Assembly (NCBI RefSeq): GCF_002216065.1
Contig: NZ_CP022282.1
Coordinates: forward strand, 310,001-374,000
From: Chryseobacterium sp. T16E-39
Lineage (GTDB): Bacteria > Bacteroidota > Bacteroidia > Flavobacteriales > Weeksellaceae
DNA: 64,000 nucleotides
Reading direction: 5' to 3'
Shown: positions 52,165 through 61,900 of the stretch, piece after piece
Layout of the letters: each line of letters opens with the position of its first letter
How positions within the stretch are numbered: position 1 is the first letter of the stretch
Translations under genes and position numbers: made by a program
The notes under the pieces: model-generated
Told to the model about the DNA's origin: nothing
What the model saw: the letters and a program-made list of their open reading frames with translations, nothing else
The model's database searches: none

Positions 52165-54198
52165 ATGATCGTAAAGAATATAATAATTGTTGCTATGTCT
52201 GTCCATTCATGTTTCATTTGGGCACAACAAGAAAAATTTATTCAGCATAAAAATAATTGGGGTGTTGAAACTCAATTTATAAGTAGGTCAGTATTGCCGG
52301 GTGATGATTTTTACAGGTATGTAAATGAAGGTTGGTTACAGTCGAAAACAATTCCCGCCGGATCTTCGGGTTTGAGTAATTACAGTGAAGTTGGAAATAA
52401 AGTGAATGAAAGAATAGCTGAAGTTATTCATGATGGGGCTTATACAAAGGAGGGAATCAAAGGTCCACTGAAGCAGGTAGGTGCATTATATCTGGGATAT
52501 CTCGATACGGATAATATGGATAAGCTGGGGCTCAAACCTATTCAAAAGGATTTAAAAAATATTCTTGCCTTAAAGCATTACGAAGATGTTGCAAAATGGA
52601 TGAGTAATCCTAAATCTTTCTCAATCATTGCAATTCACACAACTCCTGATCTTAATGACAGAAGCCGTTTTCTTGTTACGCTCAGCGAAAGTGGCATTGG
52701 TTTACCGGCTCCTGAATGGTACCAGAAACAGGATGGACCCTATCCGGGGTATCGTAAATCATTTCAAGAATATATTAGCCATACTTTCCAACTTGCAGGT
52801 GTCGGGAATGCCGATAAAAGGGCCAATGACGTTATTGAACTGGAAACTAAATTGGCAGCAGTACAGTGGACGCCTGCACAAATGAGAGACAGTAAGATCA
52901 ATTCACATCTGATGCCTGCTTCTGAACTAAGCACTTATGCCCCGGGATTTCCATGGAAAACCTTTTTAGCAGAAAGACAGGTGAACAATGTAGATGAAGT
53001 GATATTACAGGCAGATACTGCAATAAAAGCTAAAGCTGCATTATTTACAAAGATCCCTGTTGATGTTTGGGCCTCTTATCTGGCCTTTCACTGGATCGTT
53101 AATCATTCTACTGTTTTGTCTGAGGAGTTTCGAAAAAGTCAGTTTGACTTTTACTCTACTGTATTAAGTGGGATTTCAAAAGATATTCCAAGAGAACAGA
53201 AATCCATTCGATATGTTAATAATCGGGTAGGGCAACTGGTAGGAAGGCTTTATGTCGAAAAGTATTTTCCAGTCGAAACCCTCGAGAGTATAGAGGATTT
53301 GGTTGGGTATATCCGTAAAGCATTTGCGACCAGATTAGAGAAGTTGGAATGGCTTGACGAAAGCAGCCGAAACGAAGCAAAAGCTAAATTAGATGCTGTT
53401 ACTGTAAGGATAGGATATCCGGAAACCTGGCGTGATTATTCATCCATAAGGTTTAATGCAAAAGATCCTGTAGGTAATGAACAGATCATTGCAAAAGCCA
53501 ATTGGGATTATGAACGTTCTTTGCTTCAGAGGGTTTTTACCAGCAAGGATTGGTACCAGGTTCCTCAAACCGTTGATGCAACAAGTAGTAAATTATACAA
53601 CTCAATAGAATTTCCGGCAGGTATACTGCAACCCCCATTCTTTGATCCCTCTGTTGATCCGGCCGTAAACTTTGGTGCTATAGGTGCCATCATAGGGCAT
53701 GAATTGGGTCACTGTTTCGATGATGAAGGATCGAAGTTTGATGGACAAGGTAATATGCGTGATTGGTGGACCAGTCAAACACGAAAGCAGTTTGATGGGC
53801 GTACCAGGCTGCTTGTTGAGCAGTATGACGCTTTTTCGCCATTAGAAGGAGTCCATGTCAATGGAAAGCAAACGCTTGGTGAGAATATTGGAGACCTGAC
53901 AGGGGCCGAAGTTGCTTATGCTGCTTATCAACTGTATCGTAAAGATCATCCTGGGAAACAACCTGTTTTAGATGGTTTTACCGATGACCAGCGTTATTTT
54001 TTATCTTTTGCCCAGGTTAACCGGACACTTTACACTCCCGAAGCCTATCGAATGAACATATCACGGGATTATCATGCACCTGCGGAATATCGTGTAAATG
54101 GAGTGGTTAGAAACATCGATGCATGGTATAAAGCTTTTAATATACAACAAGAAGACAAGCTGTACTTATCACCTGAGAGGAGAGTTCGTATCTGGTAA
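52165..54198 (+). CDS. M13 family zinc metallopeptidase (neprilysin-like), exported
   Basis: 677 residues from the ATG at 52165, which gives a signal peptide ending at FIWAQ; the frame also opens at 52087. Peptidase M13 hallmarks: SKLYNSIEFPAGILQPPFF, the zinc site IIGHELGHCFDD (HExxH), ENIGDLTG (third ligand Glu, ExxxD), and DAWYKAFN near the end, with the expected full length. M13 enzymes cleave small peptides; here in the periplasm or outside. Stand-alone gene. Confidence 0.94.
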   Translation: MIVKNIIIVAMSVHSCFIWAQQEKFIQHKNNWGVETQFISRSVLPGDDFYRYVNEGWLQSKTIPAGSSGLSNYSEVGNKVNERIAEVIHDGAYTKEGIKGPLKQVGALYLGYLDTDNMDKLGLKPIQKDLKNILALKHYEDVAKWMSNPKSFSIIAIHTTPDLNDRSRFLVTLSESGIGLPAPEWYQKQDGPYPGYRKSFQEYISHTFQLAGVGNADKRANDVIELETKLAAVQWTPAQMRDSKINSHLMPASELSTYAPGFPWKTFLAERQVNNVDEVILQADTAIKAKAALFTKIPVDVWASYLAFHWIVNHSTVLSEEFRKSQFDFYSTVLSGISKDIPREQKSIRYVNNRVGQLVGRLYVEKYFPVETLESIEDLVGYIRKAFATRLEKLEWLDESSRNEAKAKLDAVTVRIGYPETWRDYSSIRFNAKDPVGNEQIIAKANWDYERSLLQRVFTSKDWYQVPQTVDATSSKLYNSIEFPAGILQPPFFDPSVDPAVNFGAIGAIIGHELGHCFDDEGSKFDGQGNMRDWWTSQTRKQFDGRTRLLVEQYDAFSPLEGVHVNGKQTLGENIGDLTGAEVAYAAYQLYRKDHPGKQPVLDGFTDDQRYFLSFAQVNRTLYTPEAYRMNISRDYHAPAEYRVNGVVRNIDAWYKAFNIQQEDKLYLSPERRVRIW

Positions 54199-54220
54199 CA
54201 GACATCAGTAGAAGCAACGG

Positions 54221-54254
54221 ATACATCCTGCAAATTTTAAATTGCAGGATGTAT
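54221..54254. terminator. Terminator hairpin after the M13 peptidase
   Basis: ATACATCCTGCAA (54221-54233) and TTGCAGGATGTAT (54242-54254), perfect 13-bp stem, 8-base loop, between convergent genes. Confidence 0.75.
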
Positions 54255-54315
54255 TGTTTAGAAGATGCAGAAACACTCACTCTTCCTATACAACAACATT
54301 TATTTTCTTTTTTAT

Positions 54316-55221
54316 TTAATCCACTCTTGCAATAAACCCCGGAACCCCTGTTTTCACTACCTGATTATATCTTTGTCTGGTTTCAATACCGTTAATTTCA
54401 TCAAAAGCATCTTGTGGCAGGAAGTCCACATCAAAATTTTCTTTTGCGCGGGCTTTGGTTTTAGGGGTTGTCAGTATAGTGGTTTCACGTTGCGCTGCCC
54501 AGCCTAATAACACTTGTGCAGGTGTCTTTCCGATCTTTTCAGCGATTCTTAAGATAACAGGATCTTCAAGAACTCCTGGTCTTATTCCATGACCCAGTGG
54601 AGCAAAAGCTAAAAATACAATATCATTTTCTTTACAGAAATTCAGAAGTTCTGTTTCAGGGAGATAGGGATGCGCTTCGACCTGAATAATAGAAGGTTTG
54701 ATCCTTGCTGATTTATAAATTGAAGAAAGCTGTTCCACATTCACATCAGATAATCCGATATTCTTTACTTTTCCCTCGTCCACCAAATTTTCCATGGCTT
54801 TCCACGTGTTTGCTAAAGTAACCTCCTGATCATAAATTGTATGTCCGTTTTCATCCCGTGGATCATGATCCTCACCAGGCTGAAATGCAAATGGAGTATG
54901 GATAAGATAGGCATCCATATAATCAAGGCCTAATCTCCCAAGACTGGCTTCAAATGCTGCTTTTACACGATCCGGACGGTGATTGGTATTCCACAATTTT
55001 CCGGTGACAAAAATCTCTTCACGTTTTATGCCCGTTGCTGCAAGTCCTTCCCGTAATGCAATACCTACTTCATTTTCATTTTGATACCGTTCTGCAGAGT
55101 CGAAATGTCTGAACCCTGCTTCCAGAGCATCAATCGTTGCACTTATTGTTAAAGCTTTATCTGGGATCAACGTTCCAAATCCAAGCGTTGGCATTCCAAT
55201 TTTATTATTTGTTGTTTTCAT
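54316..55221 (-). CDS. Aldo/keto reductase (AKR, DkgA-like)
   Basis: 301 residues: MPTLGFGT start, GFRHFDSAERYQNENEVG (catalytic Asp and Tyr), FVTGKLWN (Lys), YLIHTPF (His), IGLSDV, and LTTPKTKARAKEN for the NADPH 2'-phosphate. The group includes 2,5-diketogluconate and methylglyoxal reductases. A TGTGA-N6-TCACA palindrome lies 94 bases upstream of the start. Confidence 0.92.
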   Translation of the reverse strand: MKTTNNKIGMPTLGFGTLIPDKALTISATIDALEAGFRHFDSAERYQNENEVGIALREGLAATGIKREEIFVTGKLWNTNHRPDRVKAAFEASLGRLGLDYMDAYLIHTPFAFQPGEDHDPRDENGHTIYDQEVTLANTWKAMENLVDEGKVKNIGLSDVNVEQLSSIYKSARIKPSIIQVEAHPYLPETELLNFCKENDIVFLAFAPLGHGIRPGVLEDPVILRIAEKIGKTPAQVLLGWAAQRETTILTTPKTKARAKENFDVDFLPQDAFDEINGIETRQRYNQVVKTGVPGFIARVD

Positions 55222-55555
55222 TTTATATCATGTATTTTGATGAATTGTGTATTTAAATTTCTGATCTGTTCCTTTTTCCTGATACAAATGTCAATAGAAT
55301 TTCCTGGGTAGCTATGTGACCCAGATCACAATTTATGTAAGATGATTGATCACCTATTTTTTATTTGATGTGAGCTGTTTGCAGAAGTGATCTTATTCTG
55401 ATTGAAATGAATACAACGGTCTTTCTTTTAAAATAAGCTTTGTATAGTAAATAGGCAGTCTCGTATAATTTATTTTTCAGATCATAAAAATTGCCTTTAT
55501 TTTGTATGTTCTTAAGACTATAAAATAGTAGAAAATACATCTTTAGAATATTTTA
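55222..55555. other. Divergent spacer with a CRP-like palindrome
   Basis: Holds the aldo/keto reductase promoter region, the palindrome at 55315-55330, and the unrecognised promoter of the kinase gene at 55556. No gene seen. Confidence 0.5.
55315..55330. promoter_or_regulatory. CRP-like palindrome
   Basis: TGTGACCCAGATCACA fits the enterobacterial CRP form TGTGA-N6-TCACA exactly. Whether any flavobacterial Crp/Fnr protein uses this site is unknown. Position -94 from the reductase ATG suits a regulator. Confidence 0.45.
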
Positions 55556-56641
55556 ATGAAAGAAAACTTTAATCTTATTTTTAAAGAAAAGCAGGTAAAA
55601 GATGATTTTTTGCTAAGGTTTCTTGTTGATGGAAAGTATAGAATTATCCGGCATCTTTTAAGCTTTTCATGTATTTTGTTTTTCATGACGGCAGGAAGAA
55701 GATGGGGAGAGTTCGATGGTATTTATGATCATTTGGATTGGATATTTAATGTATCATTATTGTCTCTTCTTTTCTATTTTAATATGTATGTATTGATTCC
55801 AAAATTTCTTTATAAAAGAAAATCGATCAACTATCTGATCATTTTATGTTTTTCTATTCTTATTGGATGCAGCTTTTTATTGATTCATAGGAAGTTTTTA
55901 CTGGAAAGTCATCGTTTGCTCCCTTCCATCAACATGAAAAATTCTTTGTTGGAAGTTTTAGTGGTTTCATGTTTTTTAATTCCCATCATTTTATTTTCGA
56001 GTGGATTGAAATTGTTTCAGCATTGGATGGCGGATATTGAAAAATTTTATGAATTAAAAAAGAAATCAGCGGAAAGCGAATTAATAGCTTTAAGAAATCA
56101 GATACAACCTCATTTTTTATTCAATATGCTTAATAATATTAATATCCTTACCAGAAGAGATCCACAAAAAGCTTCCTACATTATTTTGAAACTTTCAGAT
56201 TTTCTAAGACATCTGTTGTATGAAAATAATGAAAAGGAAGTTAATCTTTCTTCGGAAATTAAGTTTATGGACGATTATCTGAGTCTTGAAAAAATCAGGC
56301 GGGACAATTTTGAATACACCATAAAATACTGTGAAAATCAGATTAAGGACGTTAAGATTCCACCTAATATTTTACTTATTTTAATTGAAAATGCGATTAA
56401 ACATAGTATGGATTCATCCGATGGATCCTATATAGATGGAGTATTATTAATCGAAAATGGATTTTTAAAGATTCATGTGGTCAATTCAGTTCCTGTCGTA
56501 AACCCTGTTAGGAATAAAGAGAGTGGAGTTGGACTGAATAATATTCAAAGAAGGTTAGAATTAATTTATAAAGATACCTATTCATTGAAGTCAAGCAGAA
56601 CGAAGGACGAATATATTACCACCTTAAAACTTCCCCTATGA
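55556..56641 (+). CDS. LytS/YehU-type sensor histidine kinase
   Basis: 361 residues: four membrane helices in the first 160 residues, then a His_kinase domain with the phospho-His in LIALRNQIQPHFLFNMLNNINIL and an ATPase region (PPNILLILIENAIKHSM; GVGLNNIQRRLELIY). The small membrane sensor without a large extracellular domain suggests detection of membrane or intramembrane signals. The gene overlaps the LytTR regulator by four bases (ATGA, 56638-56641). Confidence 0.93.
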   Translation: MKENFNLIFKEKQVKDDFLLRFLVDGKYRIIRHLLSFSCILFFMTAGRRWGEFDGIYDHLDWIFNVSLLSLLFYFNMYVLIPKFLYKRKSINYLIILCFSILIGCSFLLIHRKFLLESHRLLPSINMKNSLLEVLVVSCFLIPIILFSSGLKLFQHWMADIEKFYELKKKSAESELIALRNQIQPHFLFNMLNNINILTRRDPQKASYIILKLSDFLRHLLYENNEKEVNLSSEIKFMDDYLSLEKIRRDNFEYTIKYCENQIKDVKIPPNILLILIENAIKHSMDSSDGSYIDGVLLIENGFLKIHVVNSVPVVNPVRNKESGVGLNNIQRRLELIYKDTYSLKSSRTKDEYITTLKLPL

Positions 56642-57339
56642 AATGTATAGTGATTGATGATGAACCGGTTGCCAGAATGGGAATGGAAGACTTAATAATG
56701 GATTCTCCAAACCTCACATTTTTGCGGGCTTTTAATAGCACAATAGGCGTTGAAGAATACCTGAAAACTCATGAAGTAGATATTATTTTTTTAGATATTG
56801 AAATGCCTGTTAGAAGTGGGATTGAATTTGCTCCATTGATACCTCCTGAAACATTGCTTGTCTTCACTACAGCTTATCCTCACTATGCAATTGAAAGCTA
56901 TGAGTTAGATGCTATGGACTATCTGTTAAAACCAATATCACAGGAACGCTTTAACAAAACTGTCATAAAAGCATCTGCTTATCTGTCCCTGTTGAAAAAT
57001 GATAAGTACAGTGTCGAAAATACCTCAGAGGAACATATTATTGTCCGTGCCGACAAACGTTTCCATAAAATATTCTATGATAGTATCACTCACATAGAGG
57101 CTCTGAAAGATTATGTCATTATATATACTACTGACGAAAGACGGCATATTACCTGGATGAACCTTAAAAATATCTATCTAAAATTACCTAAAGATCAATT
57201 TACCAGGATTAGCAGAAGCCATGTAGTCAATACAAAGTTTGTGACCTCATTCGATAATACCAGTGTATGGATTAAGGAAATGGAAATCACCCTTGGAAAA
57301 AGCTATAGGGACGATTTCTTTGCGAAACATTCTCTATAG
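56638..57339 (+). CDS. LytTR family response regulator
   Basis: 233 residues: receiver domain with DDEP near the N-terminus and phosphoacceptor Asp in DIIFLDIEMPVRSG (about residue 54), Lys in YLLKPIS; C-terminal LytTR DNA-binding domain (IIVRADKRFHKIFYDSITHIEALKDYVIIYTTDERRHITWMNLKNIY ... FTRISRSHVVN). Cognate partner of the kinase by ATGA overlap. The next gene, an outer-membrane protein 224 bases on, is a possible target. Confidence 0.94.
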   Translation: MKCIVIDDEPVARMGMEDLIMDSPNLTFLRAFNSTIGVEEYLKTHEVDIIFLDIEMPVRSGIEFAPLIPPETLLVFTTAYPHYAIESYELDAMDYLLKPISQERFNKTVIKASAYLSLLKNDKYSVENTSEEHIIVRADKRFHKIFYDSITHIEALKDYVIIYTTDERRHITWMNLKNIYLKLPKDQFTRISRSHVVNTKFVTSFDNTSVWIKEMEITLGKSYRDDFFAKHSL

Positions 57340-57504
57340 ATATACTTCCTGACTTTTTTGTGTTTTATTATTCTGATTCCTGTGTAAAAGGAATCACCGT
57401 TTCTTGTGGGTTCCAATTCATTAACAGTAGCTCATGGTCTTACGATCGAATTTAATTTCTATCAGATAGTTTAGTATAGGAAATATAAGGGTATGTATAA
57501 TTCT

Positions 57505-57537
57505 TTTGATGTAAAATTGGTGCACCACCTACCTTTA
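57505..57537 (+). promoter_or_regulatory. Promoter of the outer-membrane barrel gene
   Basis: TTTG (57505-57508), 21-base spacer, TACCTTTA (57530-57537), one base off the TAnnTTTG consensus, 26 bases before the ATG. Confidence 0.55.
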
Positions 57538-57563
57538 CCGGAATTACATATTAATATACCATT

Positions 57564-58133
57564 ATGAAAAAAGTGTTTTTTGCAATTTTATTATGTGCCG
57601 GTTTGGCGGAAGGAAGTGCTCAGTTACATTTGGGTGCAAAAGCAGGAGCTAATCTTACAAAAATTGATGGCGAGGCTTTCAGGGATAAATTCGAACTGGG
57701 ATATCAGTTGGGAGGATTTGCTTACTATGATTTTTCAAAAACTTTAGGATTACAGCTGGAGGTCCAGTTCAACCAATCCAATACGAAGATTGAAGAAAGA
57801 TATTCGGAAGTTCTCTTTAATGCTTTCGACAAAAAGAAAAAACTAAACTATATTTCTGTTCCGGTGTTGCTTCGTGTCAATACTCAGGGATTGATAACTA
57901 TTGTAGGAGGACCACAATTTAGTTTTTTGGCGAATAGTGATGATACACTGCTTCAAAACAGTGGGCGGCTTTTTAAGAAAACGGATTTTGGCCTGGTTGC
58001 AGGAGTAGAAGTTAATTTTAAACCCTTTATACTTTATGGCAGATATACCTGGGGCTTCAGTAAGATCAGCGATGTTGGTGATTCACCAAAAAGCAGACAA
58101 ATCCAGTTAGGGCTTGCGATGAAAATTTTCTAA
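57564..58133 (+). CDS. Small outer-membrane beta-barrel protein
   Basis: 189 residues with a signal peptide (to about GSAQ) and alternating strands beginning LHLGAKAGANLTKIDGEAFRDKFELGYQLGGFAYYDFSKTLGLQLEVQFNQSNTK and ending RQIQLGLAMKIF with a terminal Phe. This is the porin-family / PorT-like eight-strand barrel common in Bacteroidota. Function unknown. Own promoter; last gene before the polyketide locus. Confidence 0.85.
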   Translation: MKKVFFAILLCAGLAEGSAQLHLGAKAGANLTKIDGEAFRDKFELGYQLGGFAYYDFSKTLGLQLEVQFNQSNTKIEERYSEVLFNAFDKKKKLNYISVPVLLRVNTQGLITIVGGPQFSFLANSDDTLLQNSGRLFKKTDFGLVAGVEVNFKPFILYGRYTWGFSKISDVGDSPKSRQIQLGLAMKIF

Positions 58134-58401
58134 CAGATTTTTTTAAGACAAGAAGCAGTATTCTTTTCGCGTTAAGAACCAAATGTGAACAATGTGAATT
58201 TAATCTGAATCCTACAATTCAGGCGTTATGACGTCAGATTTAGGCTCTCGTATTCTGATGTTTCACCTTAACATGAAAAATCATATTAATAAAGGTTAAA
58301 AATGAAATGATGTATTGATTTTTATTTTTGACCTTTTTAATTCCAAATTGTTTCATCCTGTTATATTACTTTATATTGTTATGCAGTAAATAATTACATA
58401 C

Positions 58402-58435
58402 GAAAAAAAAATCACTTCAAAGTGATTATTTTTTT
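58402..58435. terminator. Bidirectional terminator
   Basis: AATCACTTC and AAGTGATT arms (58410-58427) flanked by an A-run before and a T-run after, insulating the polyketide locus from the barrel gene. Confidence 0.75.
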
Positions 58436-58671
58436 AAAACACTTTTTTTTCTAAAAGCTTTAAAATGAATATACTAGATGAAATTTTTGATTTGTTATGT
58501 GTAATTTAATTAAACATCCTAATAATTTAATATTATTTTAATGCTGTTTGTATTGATAAATAACTTACATTAGCATATCACCAAATTGAGACATAAAGAA
58601 GAAAAAACAATTAAAACGGCCTAACCACGGGCTTTGTATGTTAAAACTAAATGAACAAAAATTAAATTTCT

Positions 58672-58806
58672 ATGAAAAATGTGCCTACACAAAAAAAAAT
58701 TAAACACCTGTTCAGGATGAGTGAAGTTCTCAATCCTAACCTGAACTTATTCTCGTTTACTGACCTAATTGAATCTTCCATCATATTTAGTATAAAAAGG
58801 CATTGA
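58672..58806 (+). CDS. Possible 44-residue leader ORF
   Basis: ATG to TGA, encoding a basic start (MKNVPTQKKIKHLFRMSEVL) and a hydrophobic Ser/Ile-rich end. No family recognised; it ends 119 bases before the synthase ATG. May be chance in AT-rich DNA. Confidence 0.25.
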   Translation: MKNVPTQKKIKHLFRMSEVLNPNLNLFSFTDLIESSIIFSIKRH

Positions 58807-58925
58807 TCATCTACTGCTAAATACACTATAGAATACATTTAATGTGAGACTATTCTGACAAGACCCAGTGATTGCAAAATCATATTGGGCAGGATCCCTC
58901 ATTTCTATTTTTTAAATATATAAAC

Positions 58926-61900
58926 ATGGAAGATTTTTCAAAAACTAATCTTCAGCTGGAAAACCAGCTGAACAGTAAAGATATTGCCGTTATCGGAATG
59001 TCATGCAGGTTTCCCGGAGCGGATAACTATCATGATTTCTGGAACAACCTTATAAACGGAACCTTCAGTGTAACGGAGATTCCTGAATCCCGATGGGATT
59101 GGCGAGAATACTATGGTGATCCTGCTTCGGATACACCTAAAACCAATAGTAAATGGGGAGGATTTATTGAAGACATGGATAAATTTGATCCTTTATTCTT
59201 TAATATATCGCCGAAAGAAGCAAAATATATTGATCCTCAACATAGAATCTTTTTAGAATCTGCCTGGCATGCGGTTGAAGATGCAGGGTATAGTACCGAA
59301 AGTTTGTCCGGTAAAAAAGTCGGAGTATATGTCGGAGTATCTAAAAACGATTATGCAGAAATGCTTCAGTCTACTCATCAGGAAATCAGTTCATTTGTTT
59401 CTACAGGGACAGTACATTCTATATTAGCTAACAGAGTTTCTTTCTTTTTAGATATCAGAGGAAAAAGTGAAGTAGTAGATACGGCTTGCTCAAGCTCTTT
59501 GGTAGCATTACATAATGCCATTAGGGATATCCGTGCTGGGAATTGTGAATCTGCATTGGTGGGAGGAGTTAATGCATTGATCACGCCTACCATGTATCTG
59601 TCTCATGGAAAATCAGGAATGCTTTCATCGGAGGGCAAATGCAAGACATTTGACGAAAGTTCTGACGGATATGTTCGTGGTGAAGGTGTAGGATGTATTT
59701 TTATAAAACCACTGGCAGCAGCAATAGCAGATAACGATCCGATAATCGGAGTGATCAAAGGAACTGCGGTGAATCACAATGGACGTTCCAATTCACTGAC
59801 TTCTCCAAGTGTTCGTGCTCAGGCTGAAGTCATTAACGCTGCACTAGAAGATGCAGAATTAGAAGCCGGACAGGTAAGCTATGTAGAGGCACACGGTACA
59901 GCAACCCCTTTAGGAGATCCTATTGAGATCAGTGCTTTAAAAAAAGTATTCAGCCAATATGGGGCAGAAGAAAATATCAATTGCACTTTAGGCGCACTGA
60001 AAACCAATATTGGACACTTAGAAAGTGCCGCAGGTATTGCAGGACTTATCAAAGTATTGCTTTGTATGCGAAACCAGCAAATCCCAGGAATACTGCATCA
60101 TAAAAAACTGAATCCATATATTGATTTAAAAGGCAGTCCTTTCGCCATTTCTACTCAACCAACGGAATGGAAGCCTTCTGAAAAAGGTATTCAAAGTGGC
60201 CCTTTGTCTGCGGGAGTAAGTTCTTTTGGAATGGGTGGGGTTAATGCACACGTCATCTTGCAGGCCTATGAAGGAGAACAGGTTAGAGTTAATTCTGAAG
60301 AGAGAATAAACTATACAATCCCATTATCAGCAAGGACAGAAAAACAGTTGAAATTATATGCTGAAAGAATTACAGACTTTATAAGGAAAAACAGCACAGA
60401 ATTACGCATACAGGATATCGCATTTACTCTACAAAACGGAAGAGATACAATGGCTGCTAAAGCTGTTTTTGCTGTTTCTGATGTAGAAGATCTTATTGCA
60501 CAATTGGAAGAATATAGTTCAACAGGAAAAATTGCAAAAACCGATATCAATGCAGAAAATCAACAAGCTGATGGGGTAAGAATTTCTTTACCAGGCTATC
60601 CATTTGAAAGAAGAAGATGTTGGATGGATGGGGCGGCTGTTTCAGTTGCTGCTTCAAGTCAGGTAATAGTTCACGAAGTCGGATCACTTTTGATGCAATT
60701 TTCAAACAAAGATCAGCAGCAATGGGAATATGAAACACTTTTGAAATCAACTGATTATTTCATTCGTGATCATGTGGTAAAAGGTGAATGCATGATGCCG
60801 GGTGTTGCTTATCTGGAAATCGCAAGATCGGTAGCAGAAAAGGCATGTGGACGAACTGTAAGTGAATTGAATGATGTATGCTGGATGCATTCCGTAAAAG
60901 TATATGAAGAAAACGTTCCATTACAAATAAAGCTTATTCCGGTAAACACTGGGTTTTCCTTTGAAATAACTACTGCTGAAGGAGTGCATTCCAATGGAAA
61001 CATCTTGCTGAAAAGTAATACAGTTGCGGCAGGATCTATCGACGTACAAAAAATAAAACAACGCTGTTCCATTGAAAAAACAGCAGCGGAAATTTATCAG
61101 GAATTTGAAAAAGAAGGCTTAGCTTATAAAGAAACTTTTCAAACAATCACAACAGGTTTTTTTGCAGCTGATGAAGCGATATGTATATTAAAACCCACTT
61201 TAAAAGAAAATCAGGTTTCCTCAAAAGTCTGGGAACCGTCTTTATTGGATGGTGTTTTTCAGACTGTAGTAGGACTATGTATTTGGGGGAATGTTGAAAA
61301 TCAACATCAATTGTTACCATTCTATCTGAAGTCAGTACGTTGTTACAGTAATTTAGCTGATGCTCATTATGCCTATGTTAAAAAATCAGATACCTATCAG
61401 GGCGGAAACAGATTTTCATTTGATATGTTTTTGTGTGATGAACAGGGCAATGTGATCCTTGAGTTCAATGAATTTGTAAAAAGAGCTTATAAATCAGGAT
61501 CCATAACTATCGAAGAGACGGTTGAACCTGTGATAGAAAGCTTACATTATACAGCCGATTGGTTAGAAAGACCATTGGGAATCCATGCAGAAAGACCTGC
61601 TTCTGTTATTATTTTTGATACGGATGCATCTTTATTAGAAAGCATACAGGAAAAACTGCCTTATGCAACAACGGTTTTGATATTGCCGGGAGATTCTTAT
61701 GAGAAAAAGGATCAGTATACTTATCAGCTTGATGCTAAGGATGCGGCATCTTTTAAGAACCTGACCAAAGACCTTGCAGAAGACGGAATTGTTACAGATA
61801 ACCTGATCTACAGATGGAGCATGAGCCGTGGTGAGCTGGTTGCTGAAAATATGCAGGATATTTACGCATTATTGTATTTGTCGCAAGCCTTAATCACTGC

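Larger units (their letters stand above)
58134..58925. other. 792-base spacer upstream of the polyketide synthase
   Basis: Very AT-rich. Contains a bidirectional terminator (58402-58435) and a short ORF (58672-58806). No convincing TTG/TAnnTTTG pair was found near the synthase start; the long leader may carry the regulatory elements. Confidence 0.5.

Noticed and set aside
58547..58578. TTTG-N20-TAGCATAT as the polyketide synthase promoter
   Set aside because: The -7 part lacks the TTTG core and the site is about 350 bases from the start codon; too weak to annotate.
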